IMG/VR virus record: IMGVR_UViG_3300005095_000161 | Coordinates: 1 to 34,483 of that record | DNA: 34,483 nt | Direction: 5' to 3' (one strand) | DNA from: a virus | In this document: in pieces, positions 22,300 through 29,907 of the stretch | Position numbering within the stretch: position 1 is the stretch's first letter | How the letters are laid out: each line of letters opens with the position of its first letter | Made by a program: the position numbers and the translations under genes | Notes under the pieces: generated by a model | What the model was told of the DNA's origin: nothing | The model's database searches: none | The model's input: only the letters and a program-made list of their open reading frames with translations

Positions 22300-22330
22300 T
22301 GAGTAGATATATTTTTTTAAGGAGTCCATA

Positions 22331-23005
22331 ATGGCAGACAATACAGGTACAGCAGTAGCAAAAGCAGGTGAAGTAGCACCAAGAACAAACTCTTTAATTG
22401 AGAAGTATGGAGAATTTCAATTTTCAGAGGAACAACAACAAGAGCAAGAAGCAGTATTGAGACCTCTTGTCACAAATATAGACAGAGTTCTAACAGTAAA
22501 TGGTATGTTAAAGTATTACAACAAATTTGTAAAAGAGAAAAATGAGAGCGTACAAACCAGCATAAATTATGCTAGATTTGCAAAAATCGTTGATAAACTA
22601 GAGGGAATGCCAAATGAGATTAAACTCTTATATACAGACATAAACAAGCATTTTGACAAACAGCAAGATGAACTAATAGATTACTTCAAACGAATTTTTG
22701 CACCCAAGACAGTAGATAAACTCTCTATTCCTGAAAAGAGAAAACTTTTAGCAAAAATTGTAGAAGAGGCAGTTTGGGAGATAGAGGGAGTGATTGCAGA
22801 GTTATCGCCATCTCGAATAGGTTTGGCACTATTGAGCTATATCTATCCTATCGATGCTAAAAGATTAGGAATAACACAAAAGCAAAAATTATCAAATATT
22901 AACACTTATGCAGTTAATGAAATCTTTAATCATATTGCTAGAAATGCAGGGTTTGAAGTAGGAGAGAATAAAGAGCAAAAACCAAACGAAAATAAAGGGG
23001 AGTAA
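22331..23005 (+). CDS. Unknown soluble helical protein, first gene of the right early operon
   Basis: The 224-residue protein has an Ala/Gly/Thr-rich start (MADNTGTAVAKAGEVA), a Gln/Glu-rich segment (FSEEQQQEQEAVLRPL), then helices throughout (for example LLYTDINKHFDKQQDELIDY and IPEKRKLLAKIVEEAVWEIE), and a polar tail (KEQKPNENKGE). No family is recognised and no membrane segment is seen. GGAG lies 7 nt upstream of the ATG. It is followed after 2 nt by the membrane metallopeptidase gene, so the two probably act together. Confidence 0.7.
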   Translation: MADNTGTAVAKAGEVAPRTNSLIEKYGEFQFSEEQQQEQEAVLRPLVTNIDRVLTVNGMLKYYNKFVKEKNESVQTSINYARFAKIVDKLEGMPNEIKLLYTDINKHFDKQQDELIDYFKRIFAPKTVDKLSIPEKRKLLAKIVEEAVWEIEGVIAELSPSRIGLALLSYIYPIDAKRLGITQKQKLSNINTYAVNEIFNHIARNAGFEVGENKEQKPNENKGE

Positions 23006-23007
23006 GA

Positions 23008-24756
23008 ATGTCTGAACAAATAGAAAAAAATGAGCGTGACCCTACACTAGACTTAAAAGAGACAGCAGAAAAGAGCAGAGAAGAGCTAGACTCATTTCTT
23101 GGAAATCAAGACACTATTTCAGGAAAGATGGACGAAAAGCTCGGAGAGTACAATGTTGGCGAGGATGGCAAAAAGCGAAGCATGAGTAGCACTAATGCCG
23201 ATTACCAACCCACCATTGAACACATAGGCAAAGCATCAAATATAACAGGTACAGGACAATTTAATCTTCAAAACAAGATTTTAATTGTCTTAGGTACTCT
23301 ATTGGCACTAGCACTATTAGTACCAATAACAAGCTACATCATGATATTTGACCTAAAACAGATTATATCAGGTTTCTCTTTAATTTACCAAAATTATACT
23401 TTTACTATCACTTTAGCTATAGGTTCTATCTCTTTTATTATTGTCCTTATAACAGAATTTCTATTTTTAGGGCAATTTAACAAAAAAAACAAAGAGACCA
23501 GAACACTAGAAAAAATTATATTGTGGATTTTGCTTTTTATTCAATTTGGCTCACATGCCTATTTTGCATACCTAATTACAGGTGTAAAAAATGTAGAAAA
23601 AAAAGTTCAAATAATGGAGTCAAATAGCTCAACAGAGGGGATACTGACAAAAGGGCTATCAAATAGCTCAAAAAGTATAGCTTCACAGCTAGAAACTCTC
23701 CAAAAAGAACTCAAAAATCTACAAGATAGAGCTAAAAAAGTGGAAGCTCAAAAAGAGCATTACGCAGAAGAGTGGGAAAAGCTAAATGCACTAAAAAGCC
23801 CAACAAGGCAACAAGTAAGGCAGAGAAGAAATTTTTATACTCAGCAACAGAGTGCAAAAAAAGAGCTAAAAGAGATACAAAAAGACAAAGATAAAACGCA
23901 AGATAAAATAGACAAATTAACCGACAAGAGCCTCTCTATATCTTCAAAAATCTCAAAAATCTCAACAAGTTTAGACAAAGAGTTAGATGAGAGTGGTTTT
24001 TGGAGGATTATATATATAATCTTGCTCCTATTGCTGTTTGAGGGGCTATCGCATATTAACTGGTTAGCCTACTATAGGATAATCAAAAATGCTCCAGATG
24101 ACTTACAAGAGGATTATAGAGAGTTGAGTTATGTCTTAAATTGGGGTAAAACATTTGCAAATAAAACAAAAGAGGCAATAGCAATCATTGCAGGGCAACA
24201 GATACGAATGGCTGATGAACAACTAAACAATGTCAAAATGACATCTAAAGCCTTTGAATATCAAAATAGTGCCTCATCTGCTTTGATGATTGAGTCCACT
24301 CGTGCCAATGTAGCCTCTCTAACAGCCTCTACAGGAGCTATGAGAAAGACCACACAAGCCACTCTATATCTAGCCAAAACTATAGATAAGAGTGGTTTTG
24401 AAAACCCTGATAAAGATGATTTGCAAAAATTAAACTATGAGCCAAATAGTAAGATTGTAGAGTCAAAAACTCTGGTACCTCCCAAGATGCTAGTAGATGC
24501 ACTAGAATATATCAGCCAAGAATTTACTGTTACTGTTCCATCACTTGCACTTAGAAGAGGTGCAGTAGGTGGAGAGTTTGACATTATAGAAAATCAGATA
24601 GTTATCGGAGAGCTTGAGACCGAAAAACTATCGGTTTTGGCTCATGAGTTTACTCATTTTTTGGGCTATATGGCACACTCAAAAGAGTTTAAAGATATGG
24701 AAGAAGTTGTATTTAAAGGACTTGAACAATGGTACAAGAGCAAGTCGAGCCTGTAA
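23008..24756 (+). CDS. Membrane coiled-coil protein with C-terminal HExxH metallopeptidase motif
   Basis: The 582-residue protein has a polar N-terminus (about 1-88), three membrane segments (about 92-115, 128-152, 166-190), a long charged coiled coil (about 200-320) and a fourth membrane segment (about 328-352, RIIYIILLLLLFEGLSHINW). A C-terminal domain holds LSVLAHEFTHFLGYMAHSKE with H546, E547 and H550; a third ligand could be a Glu in MEEVV. The stretch before it (FDIIENQIVIGELETEKLSV) resembles the strand leading into HExxH in ImmA/IrrE and zincin-type enzymes. I infer a membrane-tethered zinc peptidase; substrate unknown. GGGGAG precedes the ATG. Confidence 0.68.
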   Translation: MSEQIEKNERDPTLDLKETAEKSREELDSFLGNQDTISGKMDEKLGEYNVGEDGKKRSMSSTNADYQPTIEHIGKASNITGTGQFNLQNKILIVLGTLLALALLVPITSYIMIFDLKQIISGFSLIYQNYTFTITLAIGSISFIIVLITEFLFLGQFNKKNKETRTLEKIILWILLFIQFGSHAYFAYLITGVKNVEKKVQIMESNSSTEGILTKGLSNSSKSIASQLETLQKELKNLQDRAKKVEAQKEHYAEEWEKLNALKSPTRQQVRQRRNFYTQQQSAKKELKEIQKDKDKTQDKIDKLTDKSLSISSKISKISTSLDKELDESGFWRIIYIILLLLLFEGLSHINWLAYYRIIKNAPDDLQEDYRELSYVLNWGKTFANKTKEAIAIIAGQQIRMADEQLNNVKMTSKAFEYQNSASSALMIESTRANVASLTASTGAMRKTTQATLYLAKTIDKSGFENPDKDDLQKLNYEPNSKIVESKTLVPPKMLVDALEYISQEFTVTVPSLALRRGAVGGEFDIIENQIVIGELETEKLSVLAHEFTHFLGYMAHSKEFKDMEEVVFKGLEQWYKSKSSL

Positions 24757-25379
24757 TATTACGAGAGGGAGATGAGTTTTATACTCTCCCCTCTGATGCC
24801 GACAGCCTAATAGAAGTAATTGATACCAATAATGTAAAAGTAGAGAAAGATAAAGTGCATTATAAAAAGAAACTCTACTCTATACAGGTAGGACAAGATA
24901 TTCATCATCTAGTTCTTATCGGTCAAAATTCATTTGACAAATTGCTAGATATAGCTCTTCAACAATCAAACCAAAATACAGAGCTAGAAAAAAAAATAAA
25001 AGAGCTAGAAGACAAGCTTGTTCAGGTAGGCACAATGCTTTTGTCCGAGAGGAAAAAAGCCATAGAAGCCAACCAAAGATTAAAAAAAATAGAAGATATG
25101 AGAGATTGGGATTTGCTATCTATCCCACCGTTGATAGTAGTTAAGGAAATGTGGAATAGTGGAAAAATATCTCTGTATAGTCCTGCTGTTCCACCGACAA
25201 AATTTAAAAGTATAAAATATAACAAAAAAAACAAACCCTCAATAGATTATTGGGTGGCTTTGTTTGAAGAGTGGGGTCTAATAGACTCTACAGAGTCGCA
25301 ACATTATAAACTTTTAGTTACTTGGAATGTTGCTAAGAAAAAAGTGAAAGATAAAATAGGAGATATTCAAGATGTTTGA
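24729..25379 (+). CDS. Unknown protein with central coiled coil, coupled to the membrane peptidase gene
   Basis: The 216-residue protein has a beta-rich N-terminal domain (about 1-80: REGDEFYTLPSDADSLIEVI), a coiled coil (about 85-125: NTELEKKIKELEDKLVQVG), and a C-terminal helical domain with PSIDYWVALFEEWGLID. This end could bind DNA or protein. The start overlaps the previous gene by 28 nt, but AAAGGA lies 8 nt before the ATG, which supports it. No family is recognised. Confidence 0.65.
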   Translation: MVQEQVEPVILREGDEFYTLPSDADSLIEVIDTNNVKVEKDKVHYKKKLYSIQVGQDIHHLVLIGQNSFDKLLDIALQQSNQNTELEKKIKELEDKLVQVGTMLLSERKKAIEANQRLKKIEDMRDWDLLSIPPLIVVKEMWNSGKISLYSPAVPPTKFKSIKYNKKNKPSIDYWVALFEEWGLIDSTESQHYKLLVTWNVAKKKVKDKIGDIQDV

Positions 25380-25416
25380 ATTTTTAAAAATCAAAAAGGA
25401 GGAAAGCAATGCTTGA
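25372..25416 (+). CDS. Possible 14-aa coupling peptide
   Basis: ATGTTTGAATTT... encodes MFEFLKIKKEESNA, with AGGAG 10 nt upstream, and its stop overlaps the start of the 50-aa gene. Because AAGGAGG for that gene lies inside it, it may only serve translational coupling. Too short for certainty. Confidence 0.3.
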   Translation: MFEFLKIKKEESNA

Positions 25417-25561
25417 GATAGGACAAACATATACCCATAGAGGTAAAACAGCAACAATTTTAAAAATAGATGTAACCACCAACGCAACCTATATCTATAC
25501 TGATAAAGGTGCATATGGGGAAAAAGTGTTTAGAGAGATTTATATGGGAGTTAAAAAATGA
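25409..25561 (+). CDS. 50-aa small beta-rich protein
   Basis: The frame encodes MLEIGQTYTHRGKTATILKI, DVTTNATYIYTDKGAYGEKV, FREIYMGVKK. The pattern is that of a small SH3/KOW-like beta barrel (G-x-T-Y-x-x-R-G-K-x-A-x-I, then Y-I-Y-T-D). A perfect AAGGAGG is 7 nt before the ATG, and its stop overlaps the next start as ATGA, so translation is very likely. Function unknown; such small barrels often bind nucleic acids or partner proteins. Confidence 0.72.
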   Translation: MLEIGQTYTHRGKTATILKIDVTTNATYIYTDKGAYGEKVFREIYMGVKK

Positions 25562-26424
25562 TTTCATACACAAAAACAGAAGAGATTACAATCAATATTA
25601 CCAAAAAAGACATATGGGATATTGTGTATAAATATAACGGGAATATAGAAAAGTGGATTTTCCATGAAAATGAAGATGAAGATAGATGGGGTAATATCCA
25701 TATAGAGCTAGAAGAAAGTGAAGAGTTAACCAGCATACAAAAAAAGATAAAAATACTACTTGAAATGAAAGAAAAAGATTTACAAAAAAAATGGAAAAAA
25801 TACTCTTTTGATATTGATGTATTGGAAAAACTTAGAGGTTTTGCTGATAGAGGAAATCCAAACAGTACTCTCGATTGCATATATATCGTCAATGGAACAG
25901 CAACAGCAACAAATACAAGGTTTTTAGTTGAACTAAAAACCTCTATGAAATATAGAAAATTGCTAATTCCTGCAGATTGGATTGATGAGATAAAAAATAG
26001 AGATATAGAAATGTTACACACTGCAACAACAATCTATCTAAAAACTGGTCAGGATGTTCTATACTTTAATAAAATAGATGAATATCCTGACACAAAAAAA
26101 ATATTTAATTATCAATTTACTCTTATAGGAGATAACCATATCAATAAACTTTTTTTCACAAACCAAGATGACATAATTGCATTTAAATATAGTCAAGATG
26201 ACGATACTCTTTTTTTTGATAAAGAGTATATATTTAAAGTATGGGAACTATTTGAAGAATTCGACATCTTGATATCATCTTGTCAAATACTGCAAGGCTA
26301 TGACCGTTTAGAGCGTGGGAGATTTGCAGTTATGCCACTACTATTAGAAACAGGCACTGATATCATAATTAAAAACGAAGTAACATCTAAAGATATTGAA
26401 GAGTATCTTTATGAACCGTTCTAA
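25558..26424 (+). CDS. Possible sliding-clamp-like (DnaN-like) protein
   Basis: The 288-residue protein has no obvious family at first sight, but several spaced motifs recall bacterial beta clamps (DnaN). LDCIYIVNGTATATNTRFLV (about 105-124) resembles the domain 2 strand ending ATDGxRL, followed by LLIPADWIDEI like the IPxxxLxEL helix. YPDTKKIF (176-183) resembles the FPDYRRV domain 3 start. FDKEYIFKVWELFEEFDILI and then GRFAVMPLL (254-262) resemble the final FNxxYLxDxL and xxVMPMR. The order and spacing are right; it is shorter than DnaN (about 366 aa), with a reduced N-terminal domain. Confirmation needs a profile or structure search. Confidence 0.45.
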   Translation: MISYTKTEEITINITKKDIWDIVYKYNGNIEKWIFHENEDEDRWGNIHIELEESEELTSIQKKIKILLEMKEKDLQKKWKKYSFDIDVLEKLRGFADRGNPNSTLDCIYIVNGTATATNTRFLVELKTSMKYRKLLIPADWIDEIKNRDIEMLHTATTIYLKTGQDVLYFNKIDEYPDTKKIFNYQFTLIGDNHINKLFFTNQDDIIAFKYSQDDDTLFFDKEYIFKVWELFEEFDILISSCQILQGYDRLERGRFAVMPLLLETGTDIIIKNEVTSKDIEEYLYEPF

Positions 26425-26433
26425 GGAGCTAAA

Positions 26434-26757
26434 ATGACAAAAGTAATAGAAGTAGTAGATACAGCTCTCTTTAAAGAGCAACTCCAAAGGGCAGAGGTGG
26501 TCTTGCCCTTTGTGACACAAATTTTAACCAACAAAAAAAACATTGCTAAGTTTTTAGGTGTTCATCCAAATACCATCACCAACTACATTAAAAACGGTAC
26601 ATTTAAAGAGGGGGTTCACTACACTTATTTGCCAAAAGGTAAATTGACCTTTATACCTCTGAAGATAATTGATTTCAAAATCAATCCTCCTGCAAAGGAG
26701 GTCAAAAGAGAGAAATACCAACCAAGCCAGGAAGCACGAGAGTTTTTAAATCTTTAA
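26434..26757 (+). CDS. Excisionase-like HTH protein
   Basis: The 107-residue protein has a MerR/excisionase-type HTH at about 34-60: NKKNIAKFLGVHPNTITNYI, then KNGTFKEGVHYTYLPKGKL, where the wing-like strand K-L-T-F-I-P follows. It ends in a basic tail. GGAG precedes the ATG by 6 nt. It is directly upstream of the integrase gene on the same strand, as expected of a recombination directionality factor, although a regulator of integrase transcription is an alternative. Confidence 0.68.
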   Translation: MTKVIEVVDTALFKEQLQRAEVVLPFVTQILTNKKNIAKFLGVHPNTITNYIKNGTFKEGVHYTYLPKGKLTFIPLKIIDFKINPPAKEVKREKYQPSQEAREFLNL

Positions 26758-26761
26758 TAGA

Positions 26762-26784
26762 GGGCATTGTTTTAAAATGCCTTT
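26762..26784 (+). terminator. Weak hairpin between excisionase-like and integrase genes
   Basis: GGCATT pairs with AATGCC around a 7-nt loop, followed by TTTG. It lies in the 51-nt gap before the integrase start and might lower read-through to int. The integrase has GAAAGGAAAAAG before its ATG. Confidence 0.35.
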
Positions 26785-26808
26785 GATTAAAGCTTTGAAA
26801 GGAAAAAG

Positions 26809-27978
26809 ATGAAGAACAAACCGATATATTATACAAACGGTGGCATAAAGTTCACCATACTTGTAAAAAACAACAAATATCATCTTGACTTTTATAAACC
26901 AGATGGTACACGCATAAGAAAAAGTACAAAAAAAACTGTAACCCAAGAGAACCTACGCTTCATAAAAACACAGCTTATACCTGACCTACTGCTTCTGATG
27001 GGCGAAGAGCCTACTATCAATGAAGAGAAAAAAGAGTACACACTTGATGAATATGCTACTCTTTTTTTTGAGCTTGAGAAAAATAAAATCTCAGAAGCCT
27101 CTTGGATAAAAGATAATCGCTGGCGACATATCTATCCATACTTTGGAAAGCGAATTATCACGACCATTTCCAAAACAGACTTGGAGCAGTGGCAAAACAA
27201 TCTACTAAATGCCATCAGTCCAATAACAAAAAAGAGATACAAAAGAGGATACATCCAAAATCTTCGCTCAGTATTCAACAAAATCCTAACATCAGCTCTA
27301 CACGCTGACATCATAGAAAAAAATCATTTTTTAAATATACCAACTCCAAGAAAACTCAAAAATCTAGCTCCAGAGCAGATAGAACAAAGTGTTGAACCAT
27401 TTACCAAAGAGGAGATGGAGAAAATCCTAAAGAGAGCTACAGGACAGATGAGAAACTTTATACTATTTATGTACGCTACAGGAATGCGTCCAGGTGAAAT
27501 AATTGCTTTGGAATGGGATGACATAGACCTAAAGAGAGAAGTGATATATGTGACCAAAACACGAAGTAGGGCAAAAGACGGTAAACCAAAGACACCAAAT
27601 AGTATCAGAGAAGTAGAGATATATACCAACGCACTCAATGCACTCAATGCACAATATAAACTCACAAGAGGAAGAGAAAAGATATTTGTCAACGAAGTAT
27701 CAAAAACCCCATTTGCATCTCACACTCATATCGCTATGCAATTTAAAAATATCTTGAGAGAGTGTAATATAGAGGGGAAAAACTTATATACTCTTCGCCA
27801 CACATACGCCTCAACTATGATTTCTATCCCCAATATCGACATGCTATGGGTTAGCAATCAGCTTGGACACAAAGACCTGGATACAACTCTCAAGAAATAT
27901 GCAAAGTTCATCAAGCAAGACGAGGAGATGAGACTAAAGAGAAAAAGAGAAATAGACAAACAAATAGACATACTTTGA
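26809..27978 (+). CDS. int: Tyrosine recombinase / phage integrase
   Basis: The 389-residue protein has an N-terminal arm-binding-like domain (about 1-65), a SAM-like core-binding domain (about 75-175: YTLDEYATLFFELEKNKISE) and the catalytic domain (about 190-380). Catalytic residues are visible: Arg in ATGMRPGEIIALEWDDID (about 227), Lys in the beta hairpin near KTRSRAKDGKPKT, His-x-x-Arg in YTLRHTYAS (about 328-335), His in LGHKDLDTT (about 351) and the nucleophile Tyr in KKYAKF (about 363). It should catalyse integration between attP and a host site. It is the last gene of the right early operon. Confidence 0.95.
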   Translation: MKNKPIYYTNGGIKFTILVKNNKYHLDFYKPDGTRIRKSTKKTVTQENLRFIKTQLIPDLLLLMGEEPTINEEKKEYTLDEYATLFFELEKNKISEASWIKDNRWRHIYPYFGKRIITTISKTDLEQWQNNLLNAISPITKKRYKRGYIQNLRSVFNKILTSALHADIIEKNHFLNIPTPRKLKNLAPEQIEQSVEPFTKEEMEKILKRATGQMRNFILFMYATGMRPGEIIALEWDDIDLKREVIYVTKTRSRAKDGKPKTPNSIREVEIYTNALNALNAQYKLTRGREKIFVNEVSKTPFASHTHIAMQFKNILRECNIEGKNLYTLRHTYASTMISIPNIDMLWVSNQLGHKDLDTTLKKYAKFIKQDEEMRLKRKREIDKQIDIL

Positions 27979-28291
27979 TTTTTTATTTGTTTAAAGTGTT
28001 ATTTATTGGCTATTTGGCGTTTTTGAGTTGGATTATAGTATAATCAATCTTTTATGGATATTATACGATAAGACTAACAAGAACACATTTTTATATATAT
28101 TTTAAGTTAAAACTTTTCCTATTTTATAAATAATAGGCACATTAATAGACATGAATCAACTATAGTTTTTTATAGAAAAAGCCGATTTTTTCCGTAATTA
28201 TATTGATATTATCCGAAAAATTCGCTATAATTATAATATCAAAAGGAAATAATCGGACTTTTGATGAGATATTTAATATAAAGGTGGTAAA
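27979..28291. other. AT-rich intergenic region after integrase, expected attP location
   Basis: No gene is seen here. It holds an exact palindrome GATTATA-G-TATAATC (28031-28045), a CCTATT/AATAGG pair (28118-28137), and the promoter of the next cassette. Phage attachment sites often lie next to int, but I see no tRNA 3' end or other recognisable core, so attP is not located. Confidence 0.5.
28203..28231 (+). promoter_or_regulatory. Near-consensus sigma-70 promoter with overlapping inverted repeat
   Basis: TTGATA and TATAAT are separated by 17 nt, about 60 nt before the ATG at 28292. The -35 is part of an inverted repeat TTGATATTAT (28203-28212) / ATAATATCAA (28233-28242) that spans the promoter, with CGAA-AAA-TTCG between. 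A regulator may bind there. It would drive the cassette 28292-29138 in the lysogen. Confidence 0.75.
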
Positions 28292-28501
28292 ATGAGCAAA
28301 AAAGAGGACAATCAGTTTATGAGAATGCTATTTCCAACAGTGTTAGCGACACTTGTTGGAACAATAGCCTACATAAGAAGTGGTAAAGAGAGCAATTTCT
28401 TTATTCTCTTTATCTTGGTATTTTGCGTAATAATGTGTATCATAGGTCTTGGCTATATAGCTAAAAAACACAAAGAGAATAGTGACGAGATAGAGGATTA
28501 A
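28292..28501 (+). CDS. Small two-TM membrane protein (possible lysogenic conversion)
   Basis: The 69-residue protein has a charged N-terminus, two membrane segments (about 10-27 FMRMLFPTVLATLVGTIAY and 35-55 FFILFILVFCVIMCIIGLGY) and an acidic tail. GGTGG precedes the ATG. Small membrane proteins expressed from the prophage often block superinfection, but no family is recognised here, so this is an inference from position and promoter. Confidence 0.65.
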   Translation: MSKKEDNQFMRMLFPTVLATLVGTIAYIRSGKESNFFILFILVFCVIMCIIGLGYIAKKHKENSDEIED

Positions 28502-28539
28502 CCCCCTCTATCTCAAAAAATATACAAAAGGAATGAAGA

Positions 28540-28641
28540 ATGGAAACATTTTATACAGTATTTACAGGTGTAGCAATATTGGTTACCGTAGTAGTTATAG
28601 TATGGGCAGTAAGCCCTATGTTTAAAAATGCAAAAAAATAG
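28540..28641 (+). CDS. 33-aa single-TM protein
   Basis: The frame reads METFYTVFTGVAILVTVVVI then VWAVSPMFKNAKK. It is one membrane helix with a basic end. AAAGGAATGAAG precedes the ATG, giving a good ribosome-binding site, and the stop overlaps the next gene start by 14 nt. It is too short to classify. It resembles small phage membrane peptides, perhaps a partner of the 28292 product. Confidence 0.6.
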   Translation: METFYTVFTGVAILVTVVVIVWAVSPMFKNAKK

Positions 28642-28948
28642 CATCCAAATCCCTCTGCTAATCAATGCAGAGGGTAGGGCTATCCCTTTGAGCATAGATG
28701 AAGAGAATGCTATAGAACAAATGCAGTATCTTCAAGAGATGATAAAAGCCAAAGATAGTTTTATAAGCAATCCAAAAAAAACCACCGAAATATCTAAGCT
28801 TTTGAACCTTAATCGCTCCACATTAGAGAAAAATATCAAAAAAGCTTTATCAGGAAATGAAAAAGCAAAAGCAAAACTAGAGGATTATTATGACCTCTAT
28901 ATTTTTAGAGAATTTTTAAGGATAAATTATGAAAGTAAAAAAGAATAG
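28628..28948 (+). CDS. Small HTH-like protein
   Basis: The 106-residue protein includes DEENAIEQMQYLQEMIKAKD and PKKTTEISKLLNLNRSTLEKN, a helix-turn-helix-like pattern (TEISKLLNLNRSTLEKNI) consistent with DNA binding, and an acidic helical end. It overlaps both neighbours, so the four genes 28292-29138 form one operon. It may be a regulator of this cassette, for instance at the inverted repeat around its promoter. Confidence 0.6.
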   Translation: MQKNSIQIPLLINAEGRAIPLSIDEENAIEQMQYLQEMIKAKDSFISNPKKTTEISKLLNLNRSTLEKNIKKALSGNEKAKAKLEDYYDLYIFREFLRINYESKKE

Positions 28949-29138
28949 TTGGATTTTAGTGAAAAGTAATTTTTTTGAAGATAATTTTAGTAGAGCATTT
29001 AGAGTAAAAGAGGACAAACAAGGACTCTATATAGAACACAATGATAATACTAAAACATATCTAAAAGATTTACCAACTCATCTATATAGTGTAGAAGATA
29101 GTAAAAAATATGAAACAGATGGAGAGATTTTCCTATAA
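28929..29138 (+). CDS. Small beta-rich hypothetical protein
   Basis: This 69-residue protein (MKVKKNSWILVKSNFFEDNF...) shows alternating strands, like small SH3-type folds, with SWILVKSN and LYIEHNDNTKTYLKDL. It has AAGGA upstream inside the previous gene, which it overlaps by 20 nt. No family recognised. It is the last gene before a hairpin at 29150 and the converging tail operon. Confidence 0.6.
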   Translation: MKVKKNSWILVKSNFFEDNFSRAFRVKEDKQGLYIEHNDNTKTYLKDLPTHLYSVEDSKKYETDGEIFL

Positions 29139-29149
29139 CTACCATCAAT

Positions 29150-29175
29150 GATATAGCTGTTTTGTTAGCTATATC
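29150..29175. terminator. Hairpin between converging operons
   Basis: GATATAGCT and AGCTATATC form an exact 9-bp stem with an 8-nt loop, between the + cassette (ends 29138) and the - tail operon (ends 29194). The T-run is weak, but position suggests a two-way terminator. Confidence 0.55.
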
Positions 29176-29193
29176 GGCTGATAGTGTTTAGTT

Positions 29194-29898
29194 TTAGCTA
29201 TATTTACCTTTTAACTCATCCAACTGCCCCCTCACCAGTTGGATAACCTCTTCAGGGGTCAAATCCCCCTCATGTTTCCCTATATTTTCAGCCTCCCCCA
29301 TCATCTCCCAAAAGTTTTGAAAGTTCGTATATTCATTTTTTTCAAGTACATCATATGCTATCTTTTTGAACTCCTCTATCACAAGTAGGAATGTATCTAT
29401 CCCCAAGCTCCATATATATTCTATCTCAATGATACGGTTCGCGTACTCCTCTACACTTCGCCCATCCATGTCTGCGAATGGTTGAAGCATAGATTTTGAT
29501 GTACTCTCCAACTCCTCTATACTCTTCTCGTACGCCGTCCCCTCCAATAGCTCCACCACCTGTTGAAGTTTCCCACGATTTCGCCCCGAAGCGTTCCGAG
29601 CATGTTTCGCAAGGGTTTGATAGCGTCTATCCTGTTCAATGGTGACCTCTTTCCCAGCTATGATTTTCTTTGCGTCCAGCTGTTTTGAGTCGCACAGGTC
29701 GGCTATAGCTTTTTCACAATGGGCTATATATTCCCCCTTGGAAACTTGGTACTGGGTGATACGGTTCGCATCAGTCACCACAAAAGGGAGATAGAGGTCT
29801 TTGTTTTGAACGAGGATTTCGACCACATCCCCATTGCTCCAAACTGATATATCTCCAACTTGTTGCGTGTAGTTTATCCCTACATATAGTTTTTCCAT
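29194..29898 (-). CDS. Uncharacterised protein at the end of the tail operon
   Basis: The 234-residue protein begins with strands (MEKLYVGINYTQQVGDISVW) and continues as an almost purely helical, acidic protein (for example EQDRRYQTLAKHARNASGRN and FQNFWEMMGEAENIGKHEGD). No family is recognised. Its place after the RCC1 tail gene, 9 nt away, suggests a tail-fibre assembly chaperone or a virion-associated protein. It is the last gene of the late operon. Confidence 0.62.
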   Translation of the reverse strand: MEKLYVGINYTQQVGDISVWSNGDVVEILVQNKDLYLPFVVTDANRITQYQVSKGEYIAHCEKAIADLCDSKQLDAKKIIAGKEVTIEQDRRYQTLAKHARNASGRNRGKLQQVVELLEGTAYEKSIEELESTSKSMLQPFADMDGRSVEEYANRIIEIEYIWSLGIDTFLLVIEEFKKIAYDVLEKNEYTNFQNFWEMMGEAENIGKHEGDLTPEEVIQLVRGQLDELKGKYS

Positions 29899-29907
29899 TT
29901 CATTCTC

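Larger units (their letters stand above)
21850..22330 (+). promoter_or_regulatory. Long structured 5' leader of the right early operon
   Basis: About 480 nt without a credible gene separate the right promoter from the first start codon. Hairpins in order: GTAGAG/CTCTAC near 21931; a long-range stem 21957-21973 with 22067-22083 (two G-U pairs on the + strand); 22124-22140 with 22149-22165 (17 positions, one mismatch); TTTCTAAAAAAA with its complement (22163-22174 / 22179-22190), which excludes the previous one; and 22254-22271 with 22282-22299. A leader this long and folded suggests attenuation, antitermination or translational control. Confidence 0.55.

Noticed and set aside
25551-26021. 156-aa open frame on the - strand
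   Set aside because: It is the reverse of the clamp-like gene, hydrophobic and Ser/Phe-rich as expected of the complement of Lys/Glu-rich coding DNA.
27324-27692. 122-aa open frame on the - strand
   Set aside because: It is antisense to the catalytic part of the integrase.
27979-28291. tRNA-derived attP core
   Set aside because: I looked for a T-arm or acceptor-end pattern beside int and found none on either strand.
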